Of a stretch of DNA of 64,000 nt, positions 1 to 7,536 are shown one piece after another. The notes under the pieces were generated by a model, which saw nothing but the letters and a program-made list of their open reading frames with translations, was not told the origin of the DNA and searched no databases. Position 1 is the stretch's first letter; each line of letters begins with the position of its first letter. The stretch is from Cellulosimicrobium cellulans. Its GTDB lineage: Bacteria; Actinomycetota; Actinomycetes; Actinomycetales; Cellulomonadaceae. The stretch spans positions 62,001 to 126,000 of the forward strand of contig NZ_VEGH01000001.1 of assembly GCF_007679345.1 (NCBI RefSeq), written 5' to 3'. Position numbers and translations under genes: made by a program.

Positions 1-652
1 CCTCCCGGGCGAGCTCGTCGATCGCCGCCGCCAGCAGCCCGTGGTCGGTGAGCAGCGGCTCGGTCAGCATCTCCATCGCCGGGACGACCGCCCAGCGGGA
101 CAGCGCGGTGAACGCCGCGACGGGGTCGAGGGTCGGCGAGGGCGCGCGGCCCGCCTCGGCGTCGATGAGCGCCAGCTGCAGCAGCCCGACGCTCTGCGCG
201 ACCAGGTACCGGGCCCGCCCGGCCGGGTCGACCGACGGGCTCACCGTGCCCGCCGCGACGCCGAGCGCCAGGTAGTCCTCCGTCGCCGCGACCATGTCGT
301 CGACGAACCGGGACGCGAGCTCCCCGCCGGCGGCCAGGCTGCGGACCACGTAGCCGAACACCGGGCCGTACCGGGTGAGGTCGGACAGGTGCGCCATCGA
401 CTCCCGCGGGGTCTCGGTGGTCAGCGACGCCTCCTTCTGCGACCGGATGCGGTCCAGCACGTAGGTGTCGCAGGCGGCCCGCAGCCCGTCCTTGGACCCG
501 AAGTGGTGGATGACCAGCGCGGGGCTGACCCCGGCGTCGGCGGCGACCGCGCGCAGCCCGGCGCCGAACCCGTCGCGGGCGAACCGCAGCAGGGCGGCGT
601 CGCGGATCCGGGCGCGGGCGGTGAGGTCGTCGTCGGCCGTGGCTGAACGCAT
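1..652 (-). CDS. TetR family transcriptional regulator (3' end outside window)
   Basis: An N-terminal helix-turn-helix of TetR type is clear: the helix pair around residues 15-55 includes the recognition segment VSPALVIHHFGSKDGL, where family members read YxHFxxK. The rest is the variable ligand-binding domain, cut by the left window edge at about residue 217, so little is missing. The ATG at 652 gives the family's usual N-terminus. Two near-palindromes, one overlapping the start codon, lie directly upstream and are the likely autoregulatory operators. The gene reads in the same direction as radA behind it, across a GC-rich gap. Ligand and targets are unknown. Confidence 0.9.
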   Translation of the reverse strand, partial: MRSATADDDLTARARIRDAALLRFARDGFGAGLRAVAADAGVSPALVIHHFGSKDGLRAACDTYVLDRIRSQKEASLTTETPRESMAHLSDLTRYGPVFGYVVRSLAAGGELASRFVDDMVAATEDYLALGVAAGTVSPSVDPAGRARYLVAQSVGLLQLALIDAEAGRAPSPTLDPVAAFTALSRWAVVPAMEMLTEPLLTDHGLLAAAIDELARE

Positions 653-659
653 GTTCAGC
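642..659. promoter_or_regulatory. TetR operator, copy 1 (overlaps the start codon)
   Basis: An 18-bp dyad, GCTGAACGC followed by ATGTTCAGC, with 7 of 9 base pairs symmetric. It covers the ATG of the TetR gene (650-652), so bound repressor would block initiation or transcript start. Its centre is 20 bp from the centre of copy 2, which puts the two sites on about the same face of the helix. Autoregulation is inferred from position. Confidence 0.6.
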
Positions 660-661
660 AG

Positions 662-679
662 ACTAAACGCGCGTTCAGT
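662..679. promoter_or_regulatory. TetR operator, copy 2
   Basis: An 18-bp dyad, ACTAAACGC followed by GCGTTCAGT, with 8 of 9 base pairs symmetric. It shares the half-site RCTRAACGC with copy 1. It sits 10-27 bp upstream of the TetR start codon. Confidence 0.65.
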
Positions 680-755
680 CCGCCCGCAAGGGGGTCACGA
701 CGGCCGCCCCGGGGGCCGCGGCGGGCCGGCGGCGGGCGGCGGCGGGCCGGCGGTG

Positions 756-2171
756 TCAGCCCTCGGCGCGCGCCTGCACCCGCGCGGTGTCGGCGCGCGT
801 GAGCCGCACCGCCTCGCCGAGGTCGGCGGCCTGCGCCACCCGCATCCCCTCGGGGGCCTGGCCCTTCTCGAGCGACCCCGCGGGCACCACCGCGTGCGTG
901 AACCCGAGCCGCGCCGCCTCCGCCAGCCGGCGCGCGGTGCCGGTCACCGGGCGGATCTCCCCGGCCAGCCCGACCTCCCCGATCGCGACGAGCCGCGGCG
1001 GGAGCGCGACGTTCTCCCGGCTGCTGACGGTCGCCAGCGCGAGGGCGAGGTCCGCGGCGGGCTCGACGACGCGGGCGCCGCCGACGGTCGACACGTACAC
1101 GTCCTGGTCGCCGACCTTCAGGCCCGCCCGCCGCTGCAGCACCGCGAGCACCATCGCGAGCCGGCTGCCGTCGACGCCGCTGGTGGTGCGGCGCGGGTTG
1201 CTGAGCATCGACGGCGCGACCAGCGCCTGCACCTCGGTCGCGAGCGGGCGGCGGCCCTCCAGGGTCACCGTGACGCAGGTGCCGGGCACGTGGTGCCGCT
1301 CGTGCGACACGAACAGCCCCGACGGGTCGGCCAGGCCGACGATGCCGGTCTCGGTCAGGTCGAAGCAGCCGACCTCGTCGGTCGGGCCGAACCGGTTCTT
1401 GGTCGCCCGCAGCAGCCGCAGGCGCGAGTGCCGGTCGCCCTCGAACTGGCACACCACGTCCACCAGGTGCTCCAGCGTGCGCGGTCCCGCGACCGACCCG
1501 TCCTTGGTGACGTGCCCGACGAGGAGCACGGGCAGCGCGCGCTCCTTGGCGGCCGAGATGAGCGCGGCAGCGACCTCGCGCACCTGGGCCACGCCGCCCG
1601 GCGAGCCCTCCACGGCCGACGACGCCACCGTCTGCACCGAGTCGAGCACGAGCAGGTCGGGCTCGGTCTGCGCGAGGTGGCCGAGGATCGTGCCGAGGTC
1701 GGTCTCGGCCGTGAGCAGCAGGGTGTCCGCGAGCGCCCCGATCCGCTCGGCGCGCAGCCGCACCTGGCCGGCCGACTCCTCCCCCGTCACGTAGAGGACC
1801 GTCCGCCCGCCGGTCGCGGCGCGGCTGGCGACGTCGAGCAGCAGCGTCGACTTGCCGACGCCGGGCTCGCCCGCGAGCAGCACCACCGCGCCGGGCACCA
1901 GCCCGCCGCCGAGGACGCGGTCGAGCTCGCCCACGCCGGTCGGCAGGGCGCGCGCCGCCTCGACGTCGATCTCCGCGATCGGCCGGGCCGCCCCGCGCAG
2001 GGGCACCATGACCGCGGTGCGCGGCGCCGCCCCGCCCGGGCCGGTGTCCTCGGACACCGAGCCCCAGGTCTGGCACTCGCCGCACCGGCCCACCCACTTG
2101 GACGTCGTCCAGCCGCACTCGGTGCAGCGGAACGCGGGCCGGGCGGTCCGGGAGGAGGTGGTGGTCGACAC
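756..2171 (-). CDS. radA: DNA repair protein RadA
   Basis: RadA is a RecA-like ATPase that processes recombination intermediates and drives branch migration. Taking the GTG at 2171 gives 471 residues, normal for the family. Visible in order: a four-cysteine zinc finger (Cys16, 19, 30, 33), Walker A GEPGVGKST at about 101-109, the RadA signature KNRFG at about 258-262, and a Lon-like C-terminal domain. A GTG three codons upstream (2180) is a possible alternative start. In many actinobacteria radA is next to disA, as here, where the two are divergent. In Bacillus RadA binds DisA and restrains its activity, so the pairing is functionally suggestive. Confidence 0.96.
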   Translation of the reverse strand: MSTTTSSRTARPAFRCTECGWTTSKWVGRCGECQTWGSVSEDTGPGGAAPRTAVMVPLRGAARPIAEIDVEAARALPTGVGELDRVLGGGLVPGAVVLLAGEPGVGKSTLLLDVASRAATGGRTVLYVTGEESAGQVRLRAERIGALADTLLLTAETDLGTILGHLAQTEPDLLVLDSVQTVASSAVEGSPGGVAQVREVAAALISAAKERALPVLLVGHVTKDGSVAGPRTLEHLVDVVCQFEGDRHSRLRLLRATKNRFGPTDEVGCFDLTETGIVGLADPSGLFVSHERHHVPGTCVTVTLEGRRPLATEVQALVAPSMLSNPRRTTSGVDGSRLAMVLAVLQRRAGLKVGDQDVYVSTVGGARVVEPAADLALALATVSSRENVALPPRLVAIGEVGLAGEIRPVTGTARRLAEAARLGFTHAVVPAGSLEKGQAPEGMRVAQAADLGEAVRLTRADTARVQARAEG

Positions 2172-2289
2172 GGCCGTCACGCTAACGGCCGCCACCGACA
2201 GGCCCCGGCACCGCACCGTGACCGAATCGCGACGTCCGCGGGGCGCGCACCGCACGCGGCGCGTCGCCGGCGGCCCGTAGGATCGCGCC

Positions 2290-3366
2290 GTGCCCACCAC
2301 CACGCCGCCCGACGACCTGCTGCGGCACACGCTCGCCGCGGTCGCGCCCGGCACCGAGCTGCGCGACGGCCTGGAGCGCATCCTGCGCGGCCGCACCGGC
2401 GCGCTCATCGTGCTCGGGCACGACGCCACGGTCGAGAGCATCTGCTCCGGCGGCTTCGAGCTCGACGTCGAGTTCTCCGCCACCCGGCTGCGGGAGCTCG
2501 CCAAGATGGACGGCGCGATCGTCATGGACCCCGGCTCCCGCCGGATCCTGCGCGCCGCCGTGCAGCTGCTCCCGGACCCGACCATCTCGACGTCCGAGTC
2601 GGGCACCCGGCACCGCACGGCCGAGCGGGTCGCGAAGCAGACCGGGCTGCCGGTGATCTCGGTGTCCGCCTCCATGCGGATCATCGCCCTGTACGTCGGC
2701 GAGCAGCGGCACGTGCTGGAGAACGCCGACGCGATCATGTCCCGCGCCAACCAGGCGCTCGCGACGCTGGAGCGGTACAAGGCCCGGCTCGACGAGGTCA
2801 GCGGCACGCTGTCGGCGCTCGAGATCGAGGACCTCGTCACCGTCCGCGACGTGTGCGTCGTCGTGCAGCGTCAGGAGATGGTGCGCCGCATCTCCGTGGA
2901 GATCGCCGGCTACGTCGTCGAGCTCGGCACCGACGGCCGCCTGCTCTCCCTCCAGCTCGACGAGCTCACGGGCGGCATCGGCTCGGACAGCGAGCTGGTC
3001 ATCCGCGACTACCTCGACTCGTCCCGCCGCGACGGGGAGGCCATCGCCGCCTCGCTCGCCGCGCTCGACTCCACCGAGCTGCTGGACCTCGCGCTCATCG
3101 CCCGAGAGCTGGGCCTGCCGTCGGGCGTCGAGATGCTGGACGCCGCCACCGGCCCCCGCGGCTACCGGCTGCTGTCCAAGGTCCCGCGCCTGCCCGCCGC
3201 GATCGTCGACCGGCTGGTCGGCCACTTCAGCGGGCTGCAGAAGCTCCTGGCGGCGAACATCGACGACCTCATGGCGGTGGACGGCGTCGGCGAGCAGCGC
3301 GCCCGCGCGGTGCGCGAGGGGCTGTCGCGGCTCGCGGAGTCGAGCATCCTCGAGCGCTACGTCTGA
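2290..3366 (+). CDS. disA: DNA integrity scanning protein DisA (diadenylate cyclase)
   Basis: DisA makes c-di-AMP from two ATP and scans DNA for branched structures. The 358-residue length fits the family. The N-terminal DAC domain has DGA at 74-76 and RHRT at 107-110, the two catalytic motifs. A helical linker follows, then a C-terminal helix-hairpin-helix DNA-binding region (near [17 protein letters not shown]). The start is GTG. A -10-like TAGGAT (2278-2283) lies only 6 bp before it and no Shine-Dalgarno is visible, so the message may be leaderless. Divergent from radA. Confidence 0.97.
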   Translation: MPTTTPPDDLLRHTLAAVAPGTELRDGLERILRGRTGALIVLGHDATVESICSGGFELDVEFSATRLRELAKMDGAIVMDPGSRRILRAAVQLLPDPTISTSESGTRHRTAERVAKQTGLPVISVSASMRIIALYVGEQRHVLENADAIMSRANQALATLERYKARLDEVSGTLSALEIEDLVTVRDVCVVVQRQEMVRRISVEIAGYVVELGTDGRLLSLQLDELTGGIGSDSELVIRDYLDSSRRDGEAIAASLAALDSTELLDLALIARELGLPSGVEMLDAATGPRGYRLLSKVPRLPAAIVDRLVGHFSGLQKLLAANIDDLMAVDGVGEQRARAVREGLSRLAESSILERYV

Positions 3367-3390
3367 CCCGGGGCGTGGCCCCGCGGGTCA
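3364..3390. terminator. Bidirectional hairpin spanning both stop codons
   Basis: TGACCC-GGGGC, a 3-nt loop, then GCCCC-GC-GGGTCA. The left arm contains the disA stop (TGA) and the right arm contains the opposing gene's stop (TCA on this strand). It can serve both convergent genes. Confidence 0.6.
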
Positions 3391-3978
3391 CTCCAGGCCG
3401 AACACCACCGGCTCGGTGCTGACCCCGCCGAGCGCGAGCACGGCCTGGTAGGTCCCCGGCTGCGCGGCGGGCTGGTCCGGGGCGCAGCCCTCGACCGACC
3501 GGGTGCGGTCCCACTGGACCTGGCGCTCGTCGACCTGGCCGGGCGCGAGCAGCAGCTGCAGGGTCTCGCCCGTCGCGCAGTCGGTGCTCGCCCAGATCCG
3601 GTCGCTGCCCGAGGTGATGAGCACCTGGCGCTGGGCGTCGCCCGCGTCGAGCAGGCAGTCCACGTCGCCGGTGTTGGTGATCCGGATGGTGAAGGTCGGC
3701 AGCACGCCGGCGGCGTAGGTGGTCGCGTCCGCCGCCAGCTCGAGCCCCACGGCTCCGGGCTCGCAGGCGGGGGTTCCCTCGGTCGTCTCCTCGGACGTCG
3801 GCGCCTGCTCCGTCGAGCCCCCGGTCGGCGTGGCCGCGTCGTCGTCGCCCCCGCCGAGCAGCGCCCGCACGCCGAGGAACGCGAGCACCACGACCAGCAC
3901 GAGGACCAGCACGACGACGGCGCGCCGGACCCAGTACACGCGCGCGGGCAGCGAGCCCTCCGGCCGCAGCACGCCCAT
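3388..3978 (-). CDS. Single-pass membrane protein with extracellular beta-type domain, function unknown
   Basis: 196 residues. A short basic cytoplasmic N-terminus is followed by one strongly hydrophobic segment at about 20-40. Then comes a Thr/Ser/Glu/Asp-rich linker (about 45-75) and an exported domain of about 120 residues with four cysteines (ACEP, CLLD, DCAT, GCAP) that could form two disulfides. The motif TIRITNTGDVDCLL resembles beta-sandwich domains such as DUF4232, but I cannot assign the family. It is convergent with disA and upstream of mutY. Probably a conserved actinobacterial surface protein. Confidence 0.8.
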   Translation of the reverse strand: MGVLRPEGSLPARVYWVRRAVVVLVLVLVVVLAFLGVRALLGGGDDDAATPTGGSTEQAPTSEETTEGTPACEPGAVGLELAADATTYAAGVLPTFTIRITNTGDVDCLLDAGDAQRQVLITSGSDRIWASTDCATGETLQLLLAPGQVDERQVQWDRTRSVEGCAPDQPAAQPGTYQAVLALGGVSTEPVVFGLE

Positions 3979-4067
3979 GTCCCGGTCCCTCCGCTCGAAC
4001 TGCCGCCCACGCTAACCCGGCGCCGCCCCACCCCGGGTGACCGCCTCGCGGACACGCGGGTGGAGGG

Positions 4068-5051
4068 GTGAGGATGTGCGGCGTGCCTCCCTCCTCCGTC
4101 GACGCTCCGGGCGTGGACCCGGCGACCGCGAGCGCGGCGGCCGTGGACCCCGCGCTCGCCGAGGGCGTGCGGGCCGACGTCCTCGCGTGGTTCGACGCGC
4201 ACGCCCGGGACCTGCCGTGGCGGCACCCCGACCGGACGCCCTGGGGCGTGCTGGTCAGCGAGGTGATGCTCCAGCAGACCCCGGTCGTCCGGGTCGAGCC
4301 CGCCTGGCGCGCCTGGCTCGCGCGGTGGCCCGAGCCCGCCGACCTGGCCGCGGCCGGCCCCGCCGACGTGCTGCGCGCCTGGGACCGGCTGGGCTACCCG
4401 CGGCGGGCGCTGCGGCTGCAGGAGTGCGCGCGGGCCGTCGTCGAGCGGCACGGCGGCGTGGTGCCGTCGGACGCCGACGCGCTGCTCGCGCTGCCCGGCG
4501 TCGGGGAGTACACGGCCGCCGCGGTGCGGGCGTTCGCGTTCGGGCTGCGCTCGGTCGTGCTCGACACCAACGTGCGCCGGGTGCTGGCGCGGGTGGCGGA
4601 GGGCGCCGCGCTGCCGGCCCCCGCGCTGACGGTCGGCGAGCGCCGGCTCGCCCAGGCGTTCGTGCCGGCGGACGACGCCGGCGCCGCGCGGTGGGCGGCC
4701 GCGTCGATGGAGCTCGGCGCGCTGGTGTGCACGGCCCGGTCGCCGCGGTGCGCGGCGTGCCCGGTGGCGGACCGGTGCGCGTGGCGGCTGGCCGGCGCAC
4801 CCGGCGACCTGCACGCGCACCGGCGCCGGACGCAGGCGTGGGCGGGGACGGACCGGCAGGTGCGCGGGCGGATCATGGCGCTGCTCCGCGAGGCGCTGGA
4901 GCCCGCGCCGGCCGAGGCGGTCGCGGCGGTGTGGCCGGACGACGCCCAGCGGGAGCGGTGCCTGGCGGGGCTGCTGGTCGACGGGCTGGTCGAGCGCGTC
5001 CCGGGCGAGGACCCGGAGCGCCCGCGCTACCGCCTCCCGGCGGGGGCCTAG
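4068..5051 (+). CDS. mutY: A/G-specific adenine glycosylase MutY
   Basis: Removes adenine mispaired with 8-oxoguanine. Catalytic Glu65 lies in SEVMLQQTP. The helix-hairpin-helix is LPGVGEYTAAAV at 142-153. The conserved Asp166 is in VLDTNVRR. A [4Fe-4S] ligand set with spacing C-x6-C-x2-C-x5-C is at Cys221, 228, 231 and 237. At 327 residues it lacks the C-terminal NUDIX-like 8-oxoG recognition domain of E. coli MutY and has only a short winged-helix-like tail, as in many actinobacteria. GTG 4068 and ATG 4074 are both possible starts behind a GGAGGGG sequence. Confidence 0.93.
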   Translation: MRMCGVPPSSVDAPGVDPATASAAAVDPALAEGVRADVLAWFDAHARDLPWRHPDRTPWGVLVSEVMLQQTPVVRVEPAWRAWLARWPEPADLAAAGPADVLRAWDRLGYPRRALRLQECARAVVERHGGVVPSDADALLALPGVGEYTAAAVRAFAFGLRSVVLDTNVRRVLARVAEGAALPAPALTVGERRLAQAFVPADDAGAARWAAASMELGALVCTARSPRCAACPVADRCAWRLAGAPGDLHAHRRRTQAWAGTDRQVRGRIMALLREALEPAPAEAVAAVWPDDAQRERCLAGLLVDGLVERVPGEDPERPRYRLPAGA

Positions 5052-5590
5052 AGCTCGACGAGCATCCGGGTGTTGCCCAGGGTGTTCGGCTTGACGCGCG
5101 CCAGGTCGAGGAACTCGGCCACCCCGTCGTCGTGCGACCGCAGCAGCTCGGCGTACACCTCGGGCGGCACCGCGGGCCCGGCGATCGTGCCCCAGCCGTG
5201 CGCCGCGAAGAAGTCGACCTCGAACGTCAGGCAGAACAGCCGGCTCAGGCCGAGGTCCTGGGCCCGCGCGGTCAGCCCCTCGAGCAGCGCGTGCCCGACG
5301 CCCCGCCCACGCCACTGCCGCGCGACGGCGAGCGTGCGGATCTCCGCGAGGTCCTGCCACATCACGTGCAGCGCCCCGCAGCCGATGAGGGTGCCGTCCT
5401 CGGCCTCGGCGACCTGGAACTCCTGGATCGCCTCGTAGTAGCCGACCAGCTCCTTGGCGAGCAGGATCCGCTCGTCGGCGTACGGCTGCACCAGGTCGCG
5501 GATGCCGCGGACGTCCGCCGGGAGCGCGGGTCGGACCCGGTAGGCGAGGGCGGGCGCGACGGGGGACGACGGTGCGGCGGGGTCGGTCAC
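5048..5590 (-). CDS. Amino-acid N-acetyltransferase (ArgA-like GNAT)
   Basis: A GNAT fold with the acetyl-CoA loop QWRGRGVGHALLEGL at about 92-106. The protein matches the short ArgA type of actinobacteria, such as mycobacterial Rv2747, which acetylates glutamate or glutamine in arginine biosynthesis: note YADERILLAKELVGYYE and LTFEVDFFAAHGW. 180 residues, GTG start. No other arginine gene is nearby, so the substrate is inferred from family resemblance only. Its TAG stop overlaps the TAG stop of mutY on a shared CTAG. Confidence 0.82.
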   Translation of the reverse strand: MTDPAAPSSPVAPALAYRVRPALPADVRGIRDLVQPYADERILLAKELVGYYEAIQEFQVAEAEDGTLIGCGALHVMWQDLAEIRTLAVARQWRGRGVGHALLEGLTARAQDLGLSRLFCLTFEVDFFAAHGWGTIAGPAVPPEVYAELLRSHDDGVAEFLDLARVKPNTLGNTRMLVEL

Positions 5591-5658
5591 GCCCTCAACC
5601 TACGACGCGCACCAGCGGCGACGCCCGCCGGTCCACGCCGCGAGCGCGCGCGGCACCG

Positions 5659-6330
5659 TCACGCCACCAGCTCCGCGGCCGCCGTGCGCGCCCGGCCCAG
5701 CGCCGCGCCGTCCAGGCCGAGCACGCGCAGCGCGGCGTCGGCGACCAGCGGCGCGACCTGCTGCGCGGCGGCGTCCCCGCCGGAGCGCCGGGCCGTGATG
5801 ACCGTCTCGACCAGCCCGAACACCAGCGTCGCCTCGGCGGGCCGCGCGGACTCCGGCCGCCCCAGCACCGCCGCGACCAGCGCGTCGTACCGGCCGCGCA
5901 GCCGCGCGCGTTCCGCGCGGAACTCCGCGAACGCCTCGCCCTCGACCTCCGGCAGCTGCATGAGCCCGCCGATGTTCACCGGTCCGTCCGCCAGCCAGCG
6001 GGCGTCGGCGTCGCACAGGGCCCACAGCCGCGCGGCCGGGTCGCCGGGCGCGTCCAGCAGCTCGTCGGCCAGGTCGAGCGACGGGCGGACGGTGTCCAGC
6101 AGCAGGGTCCGCAGCAGCACGTCCTTGCCGCGGAAGTGGTGGTAGATCGACGCCTGCCTGACGCCCGCGCGCTCGGCGATGGCGTACGTCGAGGTCGCCG
6201 TGTACCCGACGCTGCTGAACAGCGCCGCCGCCGCGGCGAGCACGTCCCCGCGGGTGTCCCGGCCGTCCGCGGCTCGGGGGCGCCCGGGCCGCGCCGCGGG
6301 GCGCCCGGCGTCGGGCGTGGGGGCCGTCAT
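5659..6330 (-). CDS. TetR family transcriptional regulator
   Basis: 223 residues. The helix-turn-helix is at about 28-75: DVLAAAAALFSSVGYTATS, then the recognition region VRQASIYHHFRGKDVLL. A helical ligand-binding domain follows. The N-terminal 25 residues are Pro/Arg/Ala rich and probably disordered. It lies between the acetyltransferase and the SorC gene, all on the minus strand, with a 25-bp gap to the latter. No palindromic operator was seen next to its start. Target unknown. Confidence 0.9.
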   Translation of the reverse strand: MTAPTPDAGRPAARPGRPRAADGRDTRGDVLAAAAALFSSVGYTATSTYAIAERAGVRQASIYHHFRGKDVLLRTLLLDTVRPSLDLADELLDAPGDPAARLWALCDADARWLADGPVNIGGLMQLPEVEGEAFAEFRAERARLRGRYDALVAAVLGRPESARPAEATLVFGLVETVITARRSGGDAAAQQVAPLVADAALRVLGLDGAALGRARTAAAELVA

Positions 6331-6355
6331 GCGCGCGGACGCTAGCAGCCGCGCA

Positions 6356-7345
6356 TCACCGGGACGTTTCGCGGCCGCGCACCCCGGCGCCGCTGCGCGC
6401 GAGCTCCAGCAGCCGAGCCGCCGTCCGCTCGTCCACGACGAGGTCCGTCATGGTGCCGGCCCGCAGCGCGGCGAGCAGCGGCACCGCCTTGTTGTCCCCG
6501 GCGACCGCGCACAGCCGCCGCGGGATCCGCCGGAGCTGCTCGGGCGACGGCCCGGTCGCCCGCGCGTTCAGCGGCACGTCCTGCCAGGACCCGTCGGCGC
6601 GCAGGAACACGGTGCACACGTCGCCGACGACCGACTGCTCGTGCAGCAGCTCGACGTCGTCGTCGTCCAGGTACCCGGCGGAGTAGACGTGGCTCGGGAC
6701 CGAGCCGGTGACCGAGCCGACGGAGAACAGCGCGATGTCCGCCCGTGCCTGCTCGTCGAGCACCCGGCGCACCGACCGCTCCCGCCACATGGCCTGCTTC
6801 GTCTCGGGGTAGTCGAAGAACGCCGGGACCGGGAAGTGGTGCACGGTCGCGCCGAACGCGCTGCCGAACGAGGCGATCAGGTCGCTGGCGTACTCGATGC
6901 CCGACGTGCGGGTGTTCGCCGCGCCGTTCAGCTGCACGACGACGCTGCCGTGCGTGGCCTTGGGCTGCAGCCGGCGCGAGACGGCGGCCAGCGTCGTGCC
7001 CCAGGCGACGCCGAGGATCATGTCGGAGTCGAACCACGAGGCGAGCAGGCGTGCGGTCGCCCGGGCCACCTGGTCGAGCGTGTCGGCGGGCTCCCCGGAG
7101 TCCGGGACGGGCACCACGTAGGTGTCGATGCCGAACGCCGCGGAGATCGAGCGGCCCAGGCTGGGCGCGCGCGTGCTGGACGGCCGGAGCGTGATCTCGA
7201 CGAGCCCCGTCTCCCGGGCCCGCTTGAGCAGCCGGGAGACGGTCGACCGGGACGTGTGCAGGTGCCGCGCGATGACGTCCATCTTGACGTCCTGCAGGTA
7301 GTACATGGACGCGGCGCGCAGCACGTCCTGCTCGCGGTCGGTCAT
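6356..7345 (-). CDS. SorC/DeoR-type sugar-binding transcriptional regulator
   Basis: 329 residues from the ATG at 7345. An N-terminal helix-turn-helix (MYYLQDVKMDVIARHLHTSR, then STVSRLLKRAR) precedes a large sugar-phosphate-binding domain of the SorC family (VAWGTTLAAVSRRL, and a C-terminal VVGDVCTVFLRADG). It is divergent from glpD across a 191-bp region filled with inverted repeats. Together with the glpDFK genes this points to control of glycerol use, with glycerol-3-phosphate or a related phosphate as likely ligand. That is inference from position. GlpR repressors are DeoR-type, so a SorC-type regulator here would be a replacement. Confidence 0.9.
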   Translation of the reverse strand: MTDREQDVLRAASMYYLQDVKMDVIARHLHTSRSTVSRLLKRARETGLVEITLRPSSTRAPSLGRSISAAFGIDTYVVPVPDSGEPADTLDQVARATARLLASWFDSDMILGVAWGTTLAAVSRRLQPKATHGSVVVQLNGAANTRTSGIEYASDLIASFGSAFGATVHHFPVPAFFDYPETKQAMWRERSVRRVLDEQARADIALFSVGSVTGSVPSHVYSAGYLDDDDVELLHEQSVVGDVCTVFLRADGSWQDVPLNARATGPSPEQLRRIPRRLCAVAGDNKAVPLLAALRAGTMTDLVVDERTAARLLELARSGAGVRGRETSR

Positions 7346-7375
7346 CGTCCGCGACCTCCTCGTCCGGCGGGATCC

Positions 7376-7464
7376 GGGACCTCGGTCCCTGCACATTCGT
7401 GCACTGCGGTTGCGCGTCTGTTCGCGACGTGACGACGATAGCGAACAGACAGGACCGAGGTCCC
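7376..7464. promoter_or_regulatory. Nested inverted repeats between the SorC regulator gene and glpD
   Basis: Four symmetric elements in 89 bp. GGGACCTCGGTCC (7376-7388) is matched by its exact reverse complement at 7452-7464, and each copy is itself nearly palindromic. Inside them lie GTCTGTTCGC (7416-7425) and its exact complement GCGAACAGAC (7441-7450), plus TGCACATTCGTGCA (7390-7403). The arrangement fits a tetrameric SorC-type regulator bridging two operators over divergent promoters. Confidence 0.65.
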
Positions 7465-7536
7465 AGTCTGCGGGGCCACGAGCACCCGCGACCAGGGCAC
7501 CGACGGCCGGGAGAGCACGACCGCGATGGAGCTGAC

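Noticed and set aside
465..3422. Very long plus-strand open frame across radA and disA
   Set aside because: Arg/Pro/Ala-rich shadow frame of high-GC DNA; radA and disA explain the region with clear motifs.
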